Shown: one piece after another, positions 1 to 9,385 of the stretch | How the letters are laid out: the number at the start of each line of letters is the position of its first letter | How positions within the stretch are numbered: position 1 is the stretch's first letter | DNA from: Phoronis australis | Taxonomy: Eukaryota; Phoronida; Phoronidae | NCBI GenBank assembly: GCA_002633005.1 | Contig: NMRA01000622.1 | Coordinates: 7,550-29,215, forward strand | DNA length: 21,666 nt | Direction: 5' to 3' | Made by a program: the position numbers and the translations under genes | Notes under the pieces: generated by a model | The model's input: the letters and a program-made list of their open reading frames with translations, nothing else | The model's database searches: none | Told to the model about the DNA's origin: nothing

Positions 1-73
1 CAACATACTTGTCGGAATTCGAAGAATTCCGCCAAGTAATAATTAGAGTGACAAGGTAGTCCACATAATTATA

Positions 74-129
74 GATCTCTCTCCCCCTCTCCCTCCCTCC
101 CTCACTACCCTCCCTCCTTCCCTCCCCGT
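74..129. repeat. Pyrimidine (CT/CCT)-rich low-complexity tract
   Basis: Almost every base on the plus strand is C or T, mostly as CTCTCC and CCCTCC units, broken by two short interruptions (around ACTA and GTTACC). No coding signal overlaps it. It is a simple polypyrimidine/polypurine tract of the kind common in animal intergenic DNA. Confidence 0.85.
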
Positions 130-2040
130 TACCATACTCATTTACATAAAACTGGTCTCGCAAAACGACACATTACGCGTCTTACGCGTTTGCACGATGC
201 CATTATTTTGGCCAATAACGTGCGATCACAATTGACGGGCAGACACAGATAGCGTCTTCTCACAGTTATATCAATGGTTTGTCGTCCGAATTCAGGTCAG
301 GAGATGAGAAGCTGCATGAGAGGGCGTATCTGCCTTCTAATGGGACTGAGCGCTGAACATGTATACGAGACAGAAATATTACGAGCGCGTTCACTTGTCA
401 CAAGCAGAACACTTTGTTTTGGTTACACCATATTCAACTGTCGAATCTTTTTTAGTATCCCAAAAAACTGCATGCAAATGATATCTCTGGACAATACCTG
501 AATATATACTTGTTTGAGAAAATACGACAGCACATGAAATGGTGAAATACATGTAAGCATATAAATCAGATCGTAGCTTTGAATGGAGAAAATGTTACCA
601 AGTGGTCTCGTTTTCAACATCTTCATAAAACGAAAATCCCTTTCAAATGTTTACAGTTTCCACAAAACATATCCAAATGATCAAGCACTACATGAGCTCT
701 ACTACGAAAGAAGAACACGTACCTACGACAAATAACAAAAAAATGACACTAGGCCAATAGGAAAAGTGTAGCCTTCTTTACAGACACTAACTCTGTTCGT
801 AACTCATCCGTTTATCAACCGAATTTCATAAGAGTCGTATTATTAGAAAGCCCGTCATCAACTCCAGATAGGTATGATTATACCAACAGGAAAAGATTAA
901 AGTAATTTACGTCATAAATAATTATCATTTCGTGTACATGACAGGTTTAAAAATATTTTTAATTCTAAAAACGTGAAGCGTTACTAAAACGCGAAAAATG
1001 GAGTATAATCTTAATGAAGACTTTCATGTAATAATTGACCGATTAATTTATTAATTAGTCAATTAATCAAACGTGATTTCAATCAAGTTAAGAGGTAATT
1101 AAAACATAAAATGAGAAGGAGTCACCGAGGTTATATAAATGACAAATTAATTCAGCAGGGAAATAATTTCAATGATTCAAAAGATTGCTAGTCTATAAAA
1201 CAAAGATTTTAGAATATAGACTCCTCACAATTACTGTGAACAATTTAGTCAAGCATCGTATCATTTTCACATATTAATTGGACCTTTGGTGCTGACTGAT
1301 ACAGTTACATTCTTCGTAAAATATCGGGCTGCAGTGACATTTACAAAAATGTGATTAACTAACTCTAACTTCCTATTAGAAATTTGCAGAGTATGGTTTT
1401 CTGGTTTGAAAAAAAATGGAAAACCTATACTGCATAGTTTTGAAATATACTTCGGATGGCACATTACATTGGATGCAGTATAGATGCTTAGAATTAAACT
1501 TACATCTTCAGAAAGTATAAATTAGTGATCCTGACACATGCAGCGGGACCTCTGAAAAAAAGGCGGGACATCTGGGTCTATGAAAAATTGCATGGGTGAA
1601 ATGTTGGCCACAACACGCAAAAATTACCGACAGCGTTAACTTTTTCTTCGAATAGGAGACGTGACACACAGAGGCGTCCGACGGCATTTTTTTAAAGGAA
1701 TGAGAAACAGTGGGTGCCCAAAAACCCATGAAATGACATGTTTATTTCTTTTTAGTCGAGCGGGAAAACAGGGCTATGTCACGTGGGAGATTACAATAGC
1801 ATATGAAAATATGTCAGTGTCGTTGTGTGTCAAAAAGCGTTACAGTTTGTTGATATGGCGGGATGGCGGGAAAAAATTTCAAGAAATGAGGCAATCCGCC
1901 AAAAGTGGGATAATTGGCAAGTACAATGAACTTTGTCAGTAACACAAGGTGTGTCATTGGACTCTTTTACAATGTAAACTTTTTATTTTTTAATTTTGTT
2001 TCACGGGAATAGGTAAATTCTGCTGTTCAGAAATTTAATT
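130..2040. other. Gene-poor AT-rich stretch
   Basis: I see no convincing gene, RNA or transposon coding domain here. Open frames are short (under 95 codons), low in complexity, and lack recognisable motifs or paired splice signals. Around 1037-1070 there is an AT-rich, partly palindromic segment of TTAATT/AATTAA words. A TTTATT at 1982-1987 would read as AATAAA on the minus strand, but it lies almost 900 bases beyond the stop codon of the nearest minus-strand gene, so I do not assign it. Confidence 0.6.
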
Positions 2041-2046
2041 AACAAA

Positions 2047-2068
2047 AACACACACACACATACACACA

Positions 2069-2112
<44 letters not shown>

Positions 2113-2150
2113 CACAGACACACACAAACACACACAAACACGCACACTTA
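2047..2150. repeat. (CA)n microsatellite
   Basis: About 100 bases of CA dinucleotides, with occasional CATA, CTAA and CAAA interruptions that increase toward the right end. The interruptions suggest an ageing array. The Val/Cys-rich open frame on the minus strand here is an artefact of the repeat. Confidence 0.97.
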
Positions 2151-2872
2151 GCAATGCAAATAAATATACAAATAATTTTTCGAAAGTTGTAATTGGAAAG
2201 CAAACATTCAGAAACCAATTATCATTTCTTTTCGTAAAATACTGTATCACTATTTTAACACCCAAAAATGTTTTGTTTCAATACTGTTAGCGTGTAGTGG
2301 GACAGGCTGTTGAAAACAGCTCTAGGACCGGAATGGAAAAAATATCAGAAGCCAGACGATTCCCAGCATTCAACCATAGCGACGGCTCGGTGCATGTAAA
2401 GAATTAATGTCAGTGTAATTGTCTGGTTTGATGACTAATTTTGCCGAGAAATTACCGGTTATCTGGAACCATACCTCAAGAACACAGAGATGACGTGTTG
2501 AAATTGGTTTATCATGTCTAGAATTCTATGGTTTTATAAGCCATAAGCGTAGGAAGGGTGGGTGAAGCAAATCACCATTCTCCCTAGTCGGCACCATTAT
2601 TGCCCCCCGCCATTCGGCACCAATTTCGCCTCGGTCACTCCCCGTCGCCATCAGTTTTGCATGCATTACGTAGAACCTGGTCGACTCTCCCCCGCTAGTC
2701 TTCAGTTTTGTGTCTGCCCCCGTCTACCCGATCAAAAACTACAATTCAATTTAACATACGCTATAAGTGGTCTTTCCTCTGATATTGGAGGCTGTGCTGC
2801 ACCCCAAATATATGAGTGCGTCTCCCCACTTCCTACGCCTATGTGAATACCATCAATATCATCACTTCCGTT
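2151..2872. other. Non-coding, probable 3' flank or UTR of the C2-domain gene
   Basis: No convincing coding sequence on either strand. The region lies directly downstream of the minus-strand stop codon at 2873-2875, so part of it is likely the 3' UTR of that gene. I did not find a well-placed AATAAA close to the stop. A C-rich segment at about 2580-2720 differs in composition from the AT-rich surroundings but shows no motif I recognise. Confidence 0.5.
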
Positions 2873-3978
2873 TCACTTTACCGTTTCTTCCTTGGCTGGT
2901 TTCACATCCCTCCACATTTGAAGCTCGTGGCTCAGGTCCCCGAGGGTTGCAATGTTGATGGAGACTTCTCCGATAAGTTCATTTTTCCACACTATGCTTT
3001 TCTTGTACAACTTGATCATCACGGCCGATTCTTTTAGATCTTCTTTAGTCAAAAAATCGAAGTACATTGTGTCGTCAAACACAGGACAGGTTGAGTTCCT
3101 AACAATGTTTGTGTACTGCTTCTGTGCAAGGCCAGGGATGATACTGACCTTGACGAAGGAGCACATGTTTTCAGTCAAAGACGACATGCCCCCCAATTGT
3201 GAGGCTTTCTTTATTACAACTTTGAGTTGGTTCGTGTCCGTGTAATACTTCAAACTCAGATACAGTTCCCCAAGGTAGTCGGCGGTATTCAACGGGTTTT
3301 GTTTGCGGTATCTTACAAAACATGAGTGACAAATAGGATCACTAGATGGACCTGACCAGGATAAAGGCGACATTTCTTCCCCGCTTGTCTCGTCACCGTC
3401 GCAATACTCAGTGCAGTCAACGGTCGTTGGTTTTAGGAGGATGTAAGATTTTCTACGACGTGACACTGGATTCTCAATTGTCGAGGGAACGGGAGAGTTT
3501 TCTTGAATTGATAGGCTACTTCGAGATGTCGGAAGCTCGCGAGCTGAAAGTGAGTCGTTTCCGTTAGGCTTAAGTCCAGCTAAAACGTCGGTATGTGCCG
3601 GGGTGTAAGATATATTTTGTCTACGGCGTGGCAAGGATTTGTTTCGACGGAGAGGGCTCCTACTTTTTATGATCGTTGTGCCGTTTTCAGAGGAAGCGTC
3701 ACTCGGCGAGTTTTTGCGGTCTAAACAATCTGGATCACATTTTGTCATTATCAGCGACTGGTCTTTTACCTCGTTATCATTCGCAATCGAGTGAGAAGTC
3801 TGGAACTGATTACCACGTCGCCTGGTTCGAATGTTCGTAGGTATCTGGAATTTGGGGATGTTATCAGGGGTTAGAATATAAGATTCCTTTTTAGTCCCTG
3901 ACTGAAGAATCTGGTGACCTTGTGGAACCTGGGACGTACTCAACCGCAACTTCAAGTTGTTAACTAATCTGTCAACTC
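2873..3978 (-). CDS. Last exon of a protein with one C-terminal, calcium-site-less C2 domain
   Basis: An open frame of 367 codons runs from a candidate splice acceptor (minus strand TTCATGTTGCAG, AG at 3979-3980) to a TGA at 2873-2875. Frame continuity upstream of 3955 supports an internal exon boundary rather than a start codon. The first 225 or so residues are basic and Ser/Pro-rich, probably disordered, with RRNKSLPRRR-type patches. From about residue 231 a C2 domain begins (YLGELYLSLKYY, then QLKVVIKKASQL, FVKVSIIPG, CPVFDDTMYFDF, ELIGEVSINI) and ends with WRDVKPAKEE, as type-I synaptotagmin-like C2 domains do. The loop positions that normally hold Ca2+-binding Asp read SSLTENMCS and YKKSIVWKNE, so calcium binding is unlikely. 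Only one C2 is present before the stop, so it is not a classical tandem-C2 synaptotagmin. The PG..QKQ...PVF.D..F.F pattern also recalls the C2CD4 family. Expected role is lipid or protein binding; the specific function is unknown. The upstream exons were not identified. Confidence 0.8.
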
Positions 3979-3990
3979 CTGCAACATGAA
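3979..3990 (-). promoter_or_regulatory. Splice acceptor of the C2-domain exon
   Basis: On the minus strand a T-rich stretch followed by ATGTTGCAG precedes the exon. Reading from here keeps the C2-protein frame open with codons for VDRLVNN before the first leucine of the unbroken frame. The pyrimidine tract is modest, so the exact AG is inferred. Confidence 0.5.
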
Positions 3991-4284
3991 AACCGCCACA
4001 TCAAATTATGACAGACAAAATGAATCGAAGGTTACAGAGTAACATCTTTACCACTAGCCCACTCAGATCTAACGACTGGCGAGGATGCACGCACAGTCTG
4101 GGAGCCAACCGTCACTAACCTTGCCCCTTGCAGTCGTTTAAGTGAAAAAACAATCCAATAAACATAATTTTCTTGAATTATTCTACGCCTTTTGAAACAA
4201 AAAAATGTCGTTGTTTTCGCGCACGCGCTATTTCCTAAAAATTGCAACATATCTCGGGAAACCGTTTCCAGGCAAAGCATTTTT
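3991..4284. other. Intronic spacer between the C2 exon and the LINE
   Basis: No coding signal. It likely comprises intron sequence of the C2-domain gene and the 3' untranslated tail of the minus-strand LINE, whose reading frame ends at 4285-4287. I could not place the 3' end of the LINE or a target-site duplication. Confidence 0.45.
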
Positions 4285-4620
4285 TTAAACAATCGTATCA
4301 TTCTTACCCAAAACAAATCCTGCATACATCACCGGATTCCTCATTGCTAAAATCTTCAAATCTGCCGGAAAGACAGAATGACTATTAAACCTGTATGAAC
4401 TAACAATGTTAACCAGGCATGGTATGTGTCCATCAAGTAGTATATTACGGTGCCTATTGTAGGCAGGGCAAATCTCTACCAGATGTTGAGGAGTCTCGGC
4501 CCCCAAGCCACAGTTGGGACAAAATGAACATGCCATGTGGCTTGTGATTTTACGGTGCCGAGATAGGTTGCAGTGTCCAGTAATAACCTGGATCAGCTGC
4601 CTTAAAGCAAGCCTATCTAA
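4285..4620 (-). pseudogene. LINE C-terminal cysteine-rich (CCHC) tail
   Basis: The minus strand reads CPNCGLGAETPQHLVEICPAY, a C-x2-C-x(n)-H-x(4)-C arrangement found at the extreme C-terminus of many RNase H-bearing LINEs, where it is thought to contact nucleic acid. It is preceded by LIQVITGHCNLSRHR-like sequence, also usual for this position. The frame ends with a stop at 4285-4287, the likely natural end of the polyprotein. Confidence 0.82.
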
Positions 4621-5210
4621 TTACAACAGTTTCTTTGACCCTTTTGATTCAATACGACTTGGAAAAAGCTGTTTGGTTTGTCTGCAGGCTGAGAGCTTTC
4701 TCCATGCATCCACGGACAGTTTGCGCACCCAGTGTCTTACCTTTGCTCTGCAGCATCTATAGGCAACTGGCATGCAAGGTTCTGGTACAAAACAGGGTGC
4801 ACTTGCTCCTTCTTTTGCAAGTTTTTCAGCAGCTTCGTTATGGTCAATGCCATCATGGGCATTAACCCAGTTCACATGAACAGTTCTACTAGCTGAAAGG
4901 TGGATGAGCTCGTTTACACAGGCCAGGACACAATGGGAGTTGATCTTGGGCTTAGTTAGAGCTTTAATAGCTGCTTGGCTGTCTGAGAGTATGAAGAGTT
5001 CCTTGTTACCAAGGACTGCTTCATGCTCCCTTGCCAGTTGGGCAGCCTGGTGAATGGCGACAATTTCAGCATGAAAGACAGTGAGATCCAGCTTTCTTTG
5101 CCATCACCAGCAGTGTCTGGAAAGTAAATTCCTGATCCTGACTGTCCGTTGCCAAGTTTAGAGCCACCGATGTAACAAACGGACTGTTGGTCGTTGTAAT
5201 CAATGATTTC
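4621..5210 (-). pseudogene. LINE RNase H domain with lost catalytic residues
   Basis: RNase H removes the RNA strand from the RNA-DNA hybrid after reverse transcription. The usual first motif Y-x-D-G-S reads CYIGGSK here, so the first catalytic Asp is Gly (5166-5168). The Glu motif (HAEIVAIH) and the second Asp (SDSQAAIKAL) remain. The last motif reads HDGIDHNEAAEKLAKEG, with Glu where Asp is usual. A frameshift near 5085-5100 separates the first motif from the rest. The loss of two acidic positions supports a long-inactive copy. Confidence 0.88.
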
Positions 5211-5579
5211 GTGACCTTCTCCAATTTCTGTATAGAAATTGTGTTTGTGATTTAGGGTCGTCACTAAAACATCACTTAGCATTGCCAAAACTGTTTCAGT
5301 TTTTGACATTAACCTGTTGCATACATTACAGCTTTCCTGCTCAGGTAAATATGCAGAGGTGACAAACCAATAAGCAGCTATAGGTGTCCCTGGAAAAGCA
5401 GAAGTAACACACAAGCTAGCTAAACGCTGTATTTGCGTCAGTTTAGCTCTGACAGTGCTCTGTTCAATAGATGTTATCCATATTGATGCCGCGTAAGCTA
5501 ACATCGGTCTCATAACACCAATGTAAATCCAAAGAGAATTCTTTGGAGAGAGTCCCCAAGTTTAACCCACTACTCGGCA

Positions 5580-6620
5580 ACACGTTACCATGGCCGACTT
5601 GGCCTTGGTTATCTTGTCCATCACGTGAGATGTCCAAGAAAGGCGATGGTGGAGAGTGACACCTAGGTAGGTGACTTTTTCTTGGAAATGAGAGTGCAGT
5701 ACCATGGAGCTTTAAAGGTTTTACATTCCACTTCCGCTTTCAGGTAAAAACATCACCACTTCTGTTTTACTGCTATCGATCTCCAAGTCAACTGTCTCGG
5801 TCCATCGAATAGCAATATTAAGTACCTTCTGGACAATACTGTGGCATGTGCAAGCATCAACACTTGACACAACGAAGACAAAGTCATCAGCATAGGCCTG
5901 TACGACTAGACCTTGCAAAATGTTAGCCAACAGCTGCCTTAACAGGCAGTCCATGACCATATTGAAGAGAGCAGGTGAAGCGGTACCACCTTATGGAGTA
6001 CCTCTAGTGAGACGGACAGTCACACTAGCTCCCTCAAGCTTAGCTGTTACAGTCTGACTGCTCAGCATGTACATAATCTACCTTATAAGCCTTCTGTCAA
6101 TCTGAAATTGAACAAGTGCATTACAGATAGCATCATGTTTAATGTAGCTGAAGGCACCAACAATGTCGATGAAAGCGCCAAGAGCAAACATTTTGTTGTG
6201 TACGGCATTTTCAAGCTGTCTGACAAGGTGATGAAGAGCAGTGTCTGTAGAAAAGCCAGCTCTGTAAGCGCACTGATTTCCCAGAAGTCTGCTCATAACA
6301 TATTGCCTTTCTAACTGCCACGGAAGTAATTTCTCAAGACCTTTCAAGGAGAAGGAAGTTACAGTTATGAGTCTGAAGGAGTCAGTTTTGAAGTACATGT
6401 AAGAGTCCTTGCCTTAGTCCAGGTTTCTGGGACGTAGCCTAGTCTAACACTGGCCTTGTAAAGCTTAGACTGGATTTGGAAAATCTAGGTTCCTGCTTCC
6501 TGAAACATCTTAGGAAATACCATGTCTTGCCCGGGGGCCTTCCATGGTTTAAAAGACAGGGGGGCGAATTTAACAAGATGAGTTTAACCATCTCATCGAC
6601 AAAGTCCATATGGATTTCCT
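5580..6620 (-). pseudogene. LINE reverse transcriptase domain, broken
   Basis: This segment encodes the palm and thumb of the LINE reverse transcriptase, which copies element RNA into DNA at the target site. Motif A is readable as FIDIVGAF with the catalytic Asp at about 6165-6167, although the following Asp of the usual AFD is Ser (GAFSYIKH). Motif C is intact as YADD (5883-5894). The motif normally reading G-x-P-Q-G-G has a TAA in place of the glutamine codon (minus strand, 5991-5993). Other stops (after FQEAGT, about 6487) and frame changes near 6398 separate the fingers from the palm. The protein cannot be made as one chain, so this is a dead copy. Confidence 0.9.
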
Positions 6621-6874
6621 ATTCTTTCCAGTCACGTACTACTTCTCAAATTCCATGACCAGGAATCACACTACCGGACTAGTGTTTATTCAATATGTAA
6701 AATCTCGAGTATTCTGTCGAGAGTTGTCTCAGTTGTTAGATATTAAGTCTGGTGATGTTCAGAAACGACAGGTTAAACGACTGAACAATTTTACAGGTAG
6801 ATCTAGTTCTCTGCGTAAACTAAATCCTATGTGGGTGACGGAATCTTACGTGTGGGTAGTCGTACTGAAAATGC

Positions 6875-7081
6875 TGATGGATTCGTGAGTATTTGCCCTC
6901 TATGCGGGAACGCCAAAAATGGTTATGTCTTCATGCTAATATTGTTGAGGGTGATATTGTTCTGATTGTTGACGATAATGTCTCGCGTAGTAACTGGCTT
7001 ATGGGTGTTGTTGAAGAAATCTCGGATGTTCATGGTCAGAATCGTAGAGCTAGTATTAGAAAAAGTAAGGGTTCTTTCTGA
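6875..7081 (+). pseudogene. BEL/Pao retrotransposon pol C-terminal domain (DUF5641-like), fragment
   Basis: The plus strand reads WIREYLPSMRERQKW, then ANIVEGDIVLIVDD, SNWLMGVVEEI and a short basic end before TGA at about 7079-7081. The REYLPS-x(2-3)-RQKW, then GD-x-VL, then W-x-x-G-x-V order is the signature of the region following integrase in BEL/Pao polyproteins. A stop (TGA, in the codon just before the W) closes the frame upstream, and the sequence 5' of it (6660-6870) no longer matches the family, so only the last 65 or so residues survive. It abuts the 5'-truncated end of the minus-strand LINE. Confidence 0.82.
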
Positions 7082-7089
7082 GAGACATT

Positions 7090-7638
7090 TGTAAGGTTTG
7101 TTTGTTGGAGAGGAAGTCTGACAGTTAAGTGTTTATTAAGTTACTGGTGTTAAGGTTGTTTTGTATTTTTGTAATTGTATTATTTCGAACTTGGTTAATT
7201 TATAAAACACTTGGGTCAGTCTTTTGGGCCGATATAAGATATTTTACGTTTTATGTTTGACTTATTAATGTTAGCTCAGGGAGCCTCATGTTCACGTCTC
7301 TATTCTTAACTATTTGTGAACTGAATGTTATTTGTATATCACATGACTCATATTTGCATATTAGCTCGTGAGTGCTGACTTGTATTGTGCACACCTGGGT
7401 GGGCATTGTACCTCGGGCTTTGGACAGGAGAGGGTGTATTTGAGAGCTCCAATATTGAGGTGATTTCATTTCATATTTTTGCATTTTGTTTAAATCGTCA
7501 AGTAGTTAATATGTGTTTTTTCTTTCTTTTTTGTAGAACCGAACCAAAGAAGAATTGTAAGGGTGAAACTGTTTATCGGTTTCGAATATCTCAATAAAGT
7601 ATCAAGGCCGACTCCTCATGTCTTTGCCGACACTCACA
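7090..7638 (+). repeat. Candidate 3' LTR of the BEL/Pao element
   Basis: Directly after the polyprotein stop the sequence starts TGTAAGG and can be read to a CACTCACA end, giving the expected TG...CA borders. It carries a TATA-like word (GATATAAGATA at about 7230-7240) and an AATAAA at 7594-7599 near its right end, placed as the promoter and poly(A) signal of an LTR should be. No second LTR copy exists in the window, so the borders are inferred. A TGGCAACGAG at about 7671-7680 looks like a primer-binding-site start, which would fit a 5' LTR better; I cannot resolve this. Confidence 0.5.
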
Positions 7639-7639
7639 A

Positions 7640-8514
7640 TGTTAGATTTCAGTTCTAGAAAATCAGCGAGTGGCAACGAGAATTAATTCATAGTTTTAGG
7701 TGTGCAAACAGGACGATTAAAGACGTACTTTAAATACAGTGAACGGGGGATGCGATGGAGACGATTGCCAAAATGTGAGTGACTATGCTCAAAGCCTCGG
7801 AGTTTGACCGGATAGCCTAAATATTAATCAATTTATTCCAAAATATAGTTAACCGCGAATTCTGTTGCAAAAGCTGATAATTCTATAACGTCACACGGAG
7901 AATGGACGAACTTTGTATCGAATGAGAATGGGCTTCAAAGGCTAAAATATTCACTGACATCAATAAACGTCATTTGCGCGTACTGACACGCAACTTATGA
8001 TTGATTGATATAACCAAATTACGTTTCTCTGTTGTTTCCATTAAAGTGGCCACTGTACGCCAGCAAACACGATATCTTTCCCGAAATATTATAGATTGTT
8101 CCGTTGTTCATTCAACAGGCAAGCTTGACTTAGAAGTTTTCAGGAAAATCTGTGAATAACTAGTAAACAGCTAGATAACTGACTGAACGAGTGAATGACA
8201 TGCGACCGAAAGCCCAAACATAGCCTCCTTCACATGGGCAGCGCAGCACTGAAATAATTGGGGGACTACATGTATAGTCCCCATACCCCTATGAACTGAA
8301 ATAAGTGCGGTCTATAGCCCCCCCAGTCCCCTGTGGTGTGCTCCCATACTTCAACAATTCTATGGAATTTCGCCAAATATATTGCTCTGATACTAATTTT
8401 GTTTCTTTTTTGGTTGTTTGCACTCTATAGGTCCCATTTTTCATCTGATTTCCACGAAACTCACACGCAACATGTAGTCTTGGAAGTACTGGAACCCTAT
8501 TGCTTTTGATCGTG
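7640..8514. other. Non-coding stretch with a short palindrome
   Basis: No coding domain, RNA gene or transposon signature is recognised. An inverted repeat GGGGACTA (8261-8268) and TAGTCCCC (8275-8282) with loop CATGTA may be the border of an unrecognised MITE. The segment 8310-8460 reads as an unbroken minus-strand frame but has no motif I know. Confidence 0.5.
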
Positions 8515-8770
8515 ACCGGATTCAAGATGGCGGACGTGGCGGCCATTTTGTTTTTGGAATTCAGATTCAAATTCTCATAGAGGCCACAATGTTTGACATG
8601 GAAATTGAAAATGGACAGTCATTGTTGCACACGTGTACTACAAATTCGCCGGAAATCATTTATTTCCGGTAAAATATGGCGGAAATATCGGCCATTGCGC
8701 ATGCGCACCTCATTTTTGGGACGAAAACGTTTTGTCCTGTAGAGCGCGCATTGTAGGACCAATTGCTTCG
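8515..8770. promoter_or_regulatory. Cluster of YY1-like and NRF-1-like sites, promoter-like
   Basis: CAAGATGGCGG (8523-8533) matches the YY1 consensus, with GGCCATTTTG just after it as a possible opposite-strand copy and a further ATGGCGG near 8676. TGCGCATGCGCA (8696-8707) is a perfect 12-base palindrome matching the NRF-1 site. CCGGAAAT...ATTTCCGG (8649-8669) is an ETS-like inverted repeat. Such sites mark TATA-less housekeeping promoters in animals, but similar words also occur inside dispersed repeats, and no first exon is identified, so the role is uncertain. Confidence 0.35.
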
Positions 8771-9132
8771 AATTTTTTATGTTTTAGTTTCCTGTACCTA
8801 GCTATCACCGTGTGTTTCTTAACCGGAAATTGTTTTCAAATGGCAGATTTGACGCATTTCCATCCATTTTCAATCGTGCTGGGGTGCCATTTTAAACGGG
8901 AAGAGAAATAATGTGAATTTTTGCTTGTCTATTCTTTGAGGGATCTGCTTTCGAATGACCTCCAACAATTTTTTTTCAGACTTAACGTTTTTGAGTTATT
9001 TGACTTTCCATTTCCTTAGTTGACTGGTTTTGCTGCACTTTTGTTGGTTTAGGCTTACCTTATAGTAAACAAGGCTATAGCCTATTTCTTACTCATTTCT
9101 GACATCTTCGTGCGTCATATGCATGTTATAAT
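8771..9132. other. Non-coding AT-rich stretch
   Basis: Nothing recognised on either strand beyond T-rich runs. The frame crossing 8633-8911 has no domain signature. Confidence 0.5.
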
Positions 9133-9385
9133 CATTTTCATCATCGCCACCACCACCATCANACCACCATCACCGTTATCCATCGTCATCACCGTGCATC
9201 ACGTTGCTGTAGTCATCAACATCGATATAATCCTCACCATTACTACCGTCATCCTATCATCGACGTCCACATTATCGTCATAGTTTTTACTATCACCATC
9301 ATCGTCAACAACAACATTAGTAGCAACATCATCACCACCACCACCACCACCACCACCACCATCATCATCATCATCGTTATCATCT
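9133..9385. repeat. Imperfect (CAC/CAT) trinucleotide-rich repeat
   Basis: The plus strand is dominated by CAC, CAT, CGT and CAA triplets, with the purest part (CAC then CAT) at about 9328-9374. One unresolved base (N at 9162) lies inside, where assembly is often weak. It could encode a His/Ser-rich run in some frames, but no flanking coding sequence supports that. Confidence 0.92.

Larger units (their letters stand above)
4285..6620 (-). mobile_element. Degraded non-LTR retrotransposon (LINE with RT and RNase H, I/R1/LOA-like)
   Basis: In minus-strand order I can follow a reverse transcriptase (PGQDMVFPKM at about 6510-6540, GFSTDTALHHLV, FIDIVGAF, GTP-stop-GG, AYADDF), the thumb/connector (HLGVTLHHRLSW and a RPMLAYAASIW segment), an RNase H domain (CYIGGSK, HAEIVAIH, SDSQAAIKAL, HDGIDHNEAAEKLAKEGA) and a cysteine-rich tail (CPNCGLGAETPQHLVEIC). 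RT followed by RNase H and a CCHC tail is the order seen in I-superfamily and related LINEs. The 5' part (ORF1, endonuclease) is missing, as expected for a 5'-truncated insertion. At least one nonsense codon and several frameshifts break the frame. It is in the same orientation as the C2-domain gene and probably sits in one of its introns or upstream. Confidence 0.93.

Noticed and set aside
2035-2265. Minus-strand open frame rich in Val and Cys
   Set aside because: It is a translation of the CA microsatellite and AT-rich flank.
9133-9385. His-rich coding repeat or CRISPR-like array
   Set aside because: The units are simple trinucleotides without spacers, and there is no flanking coding sequence.
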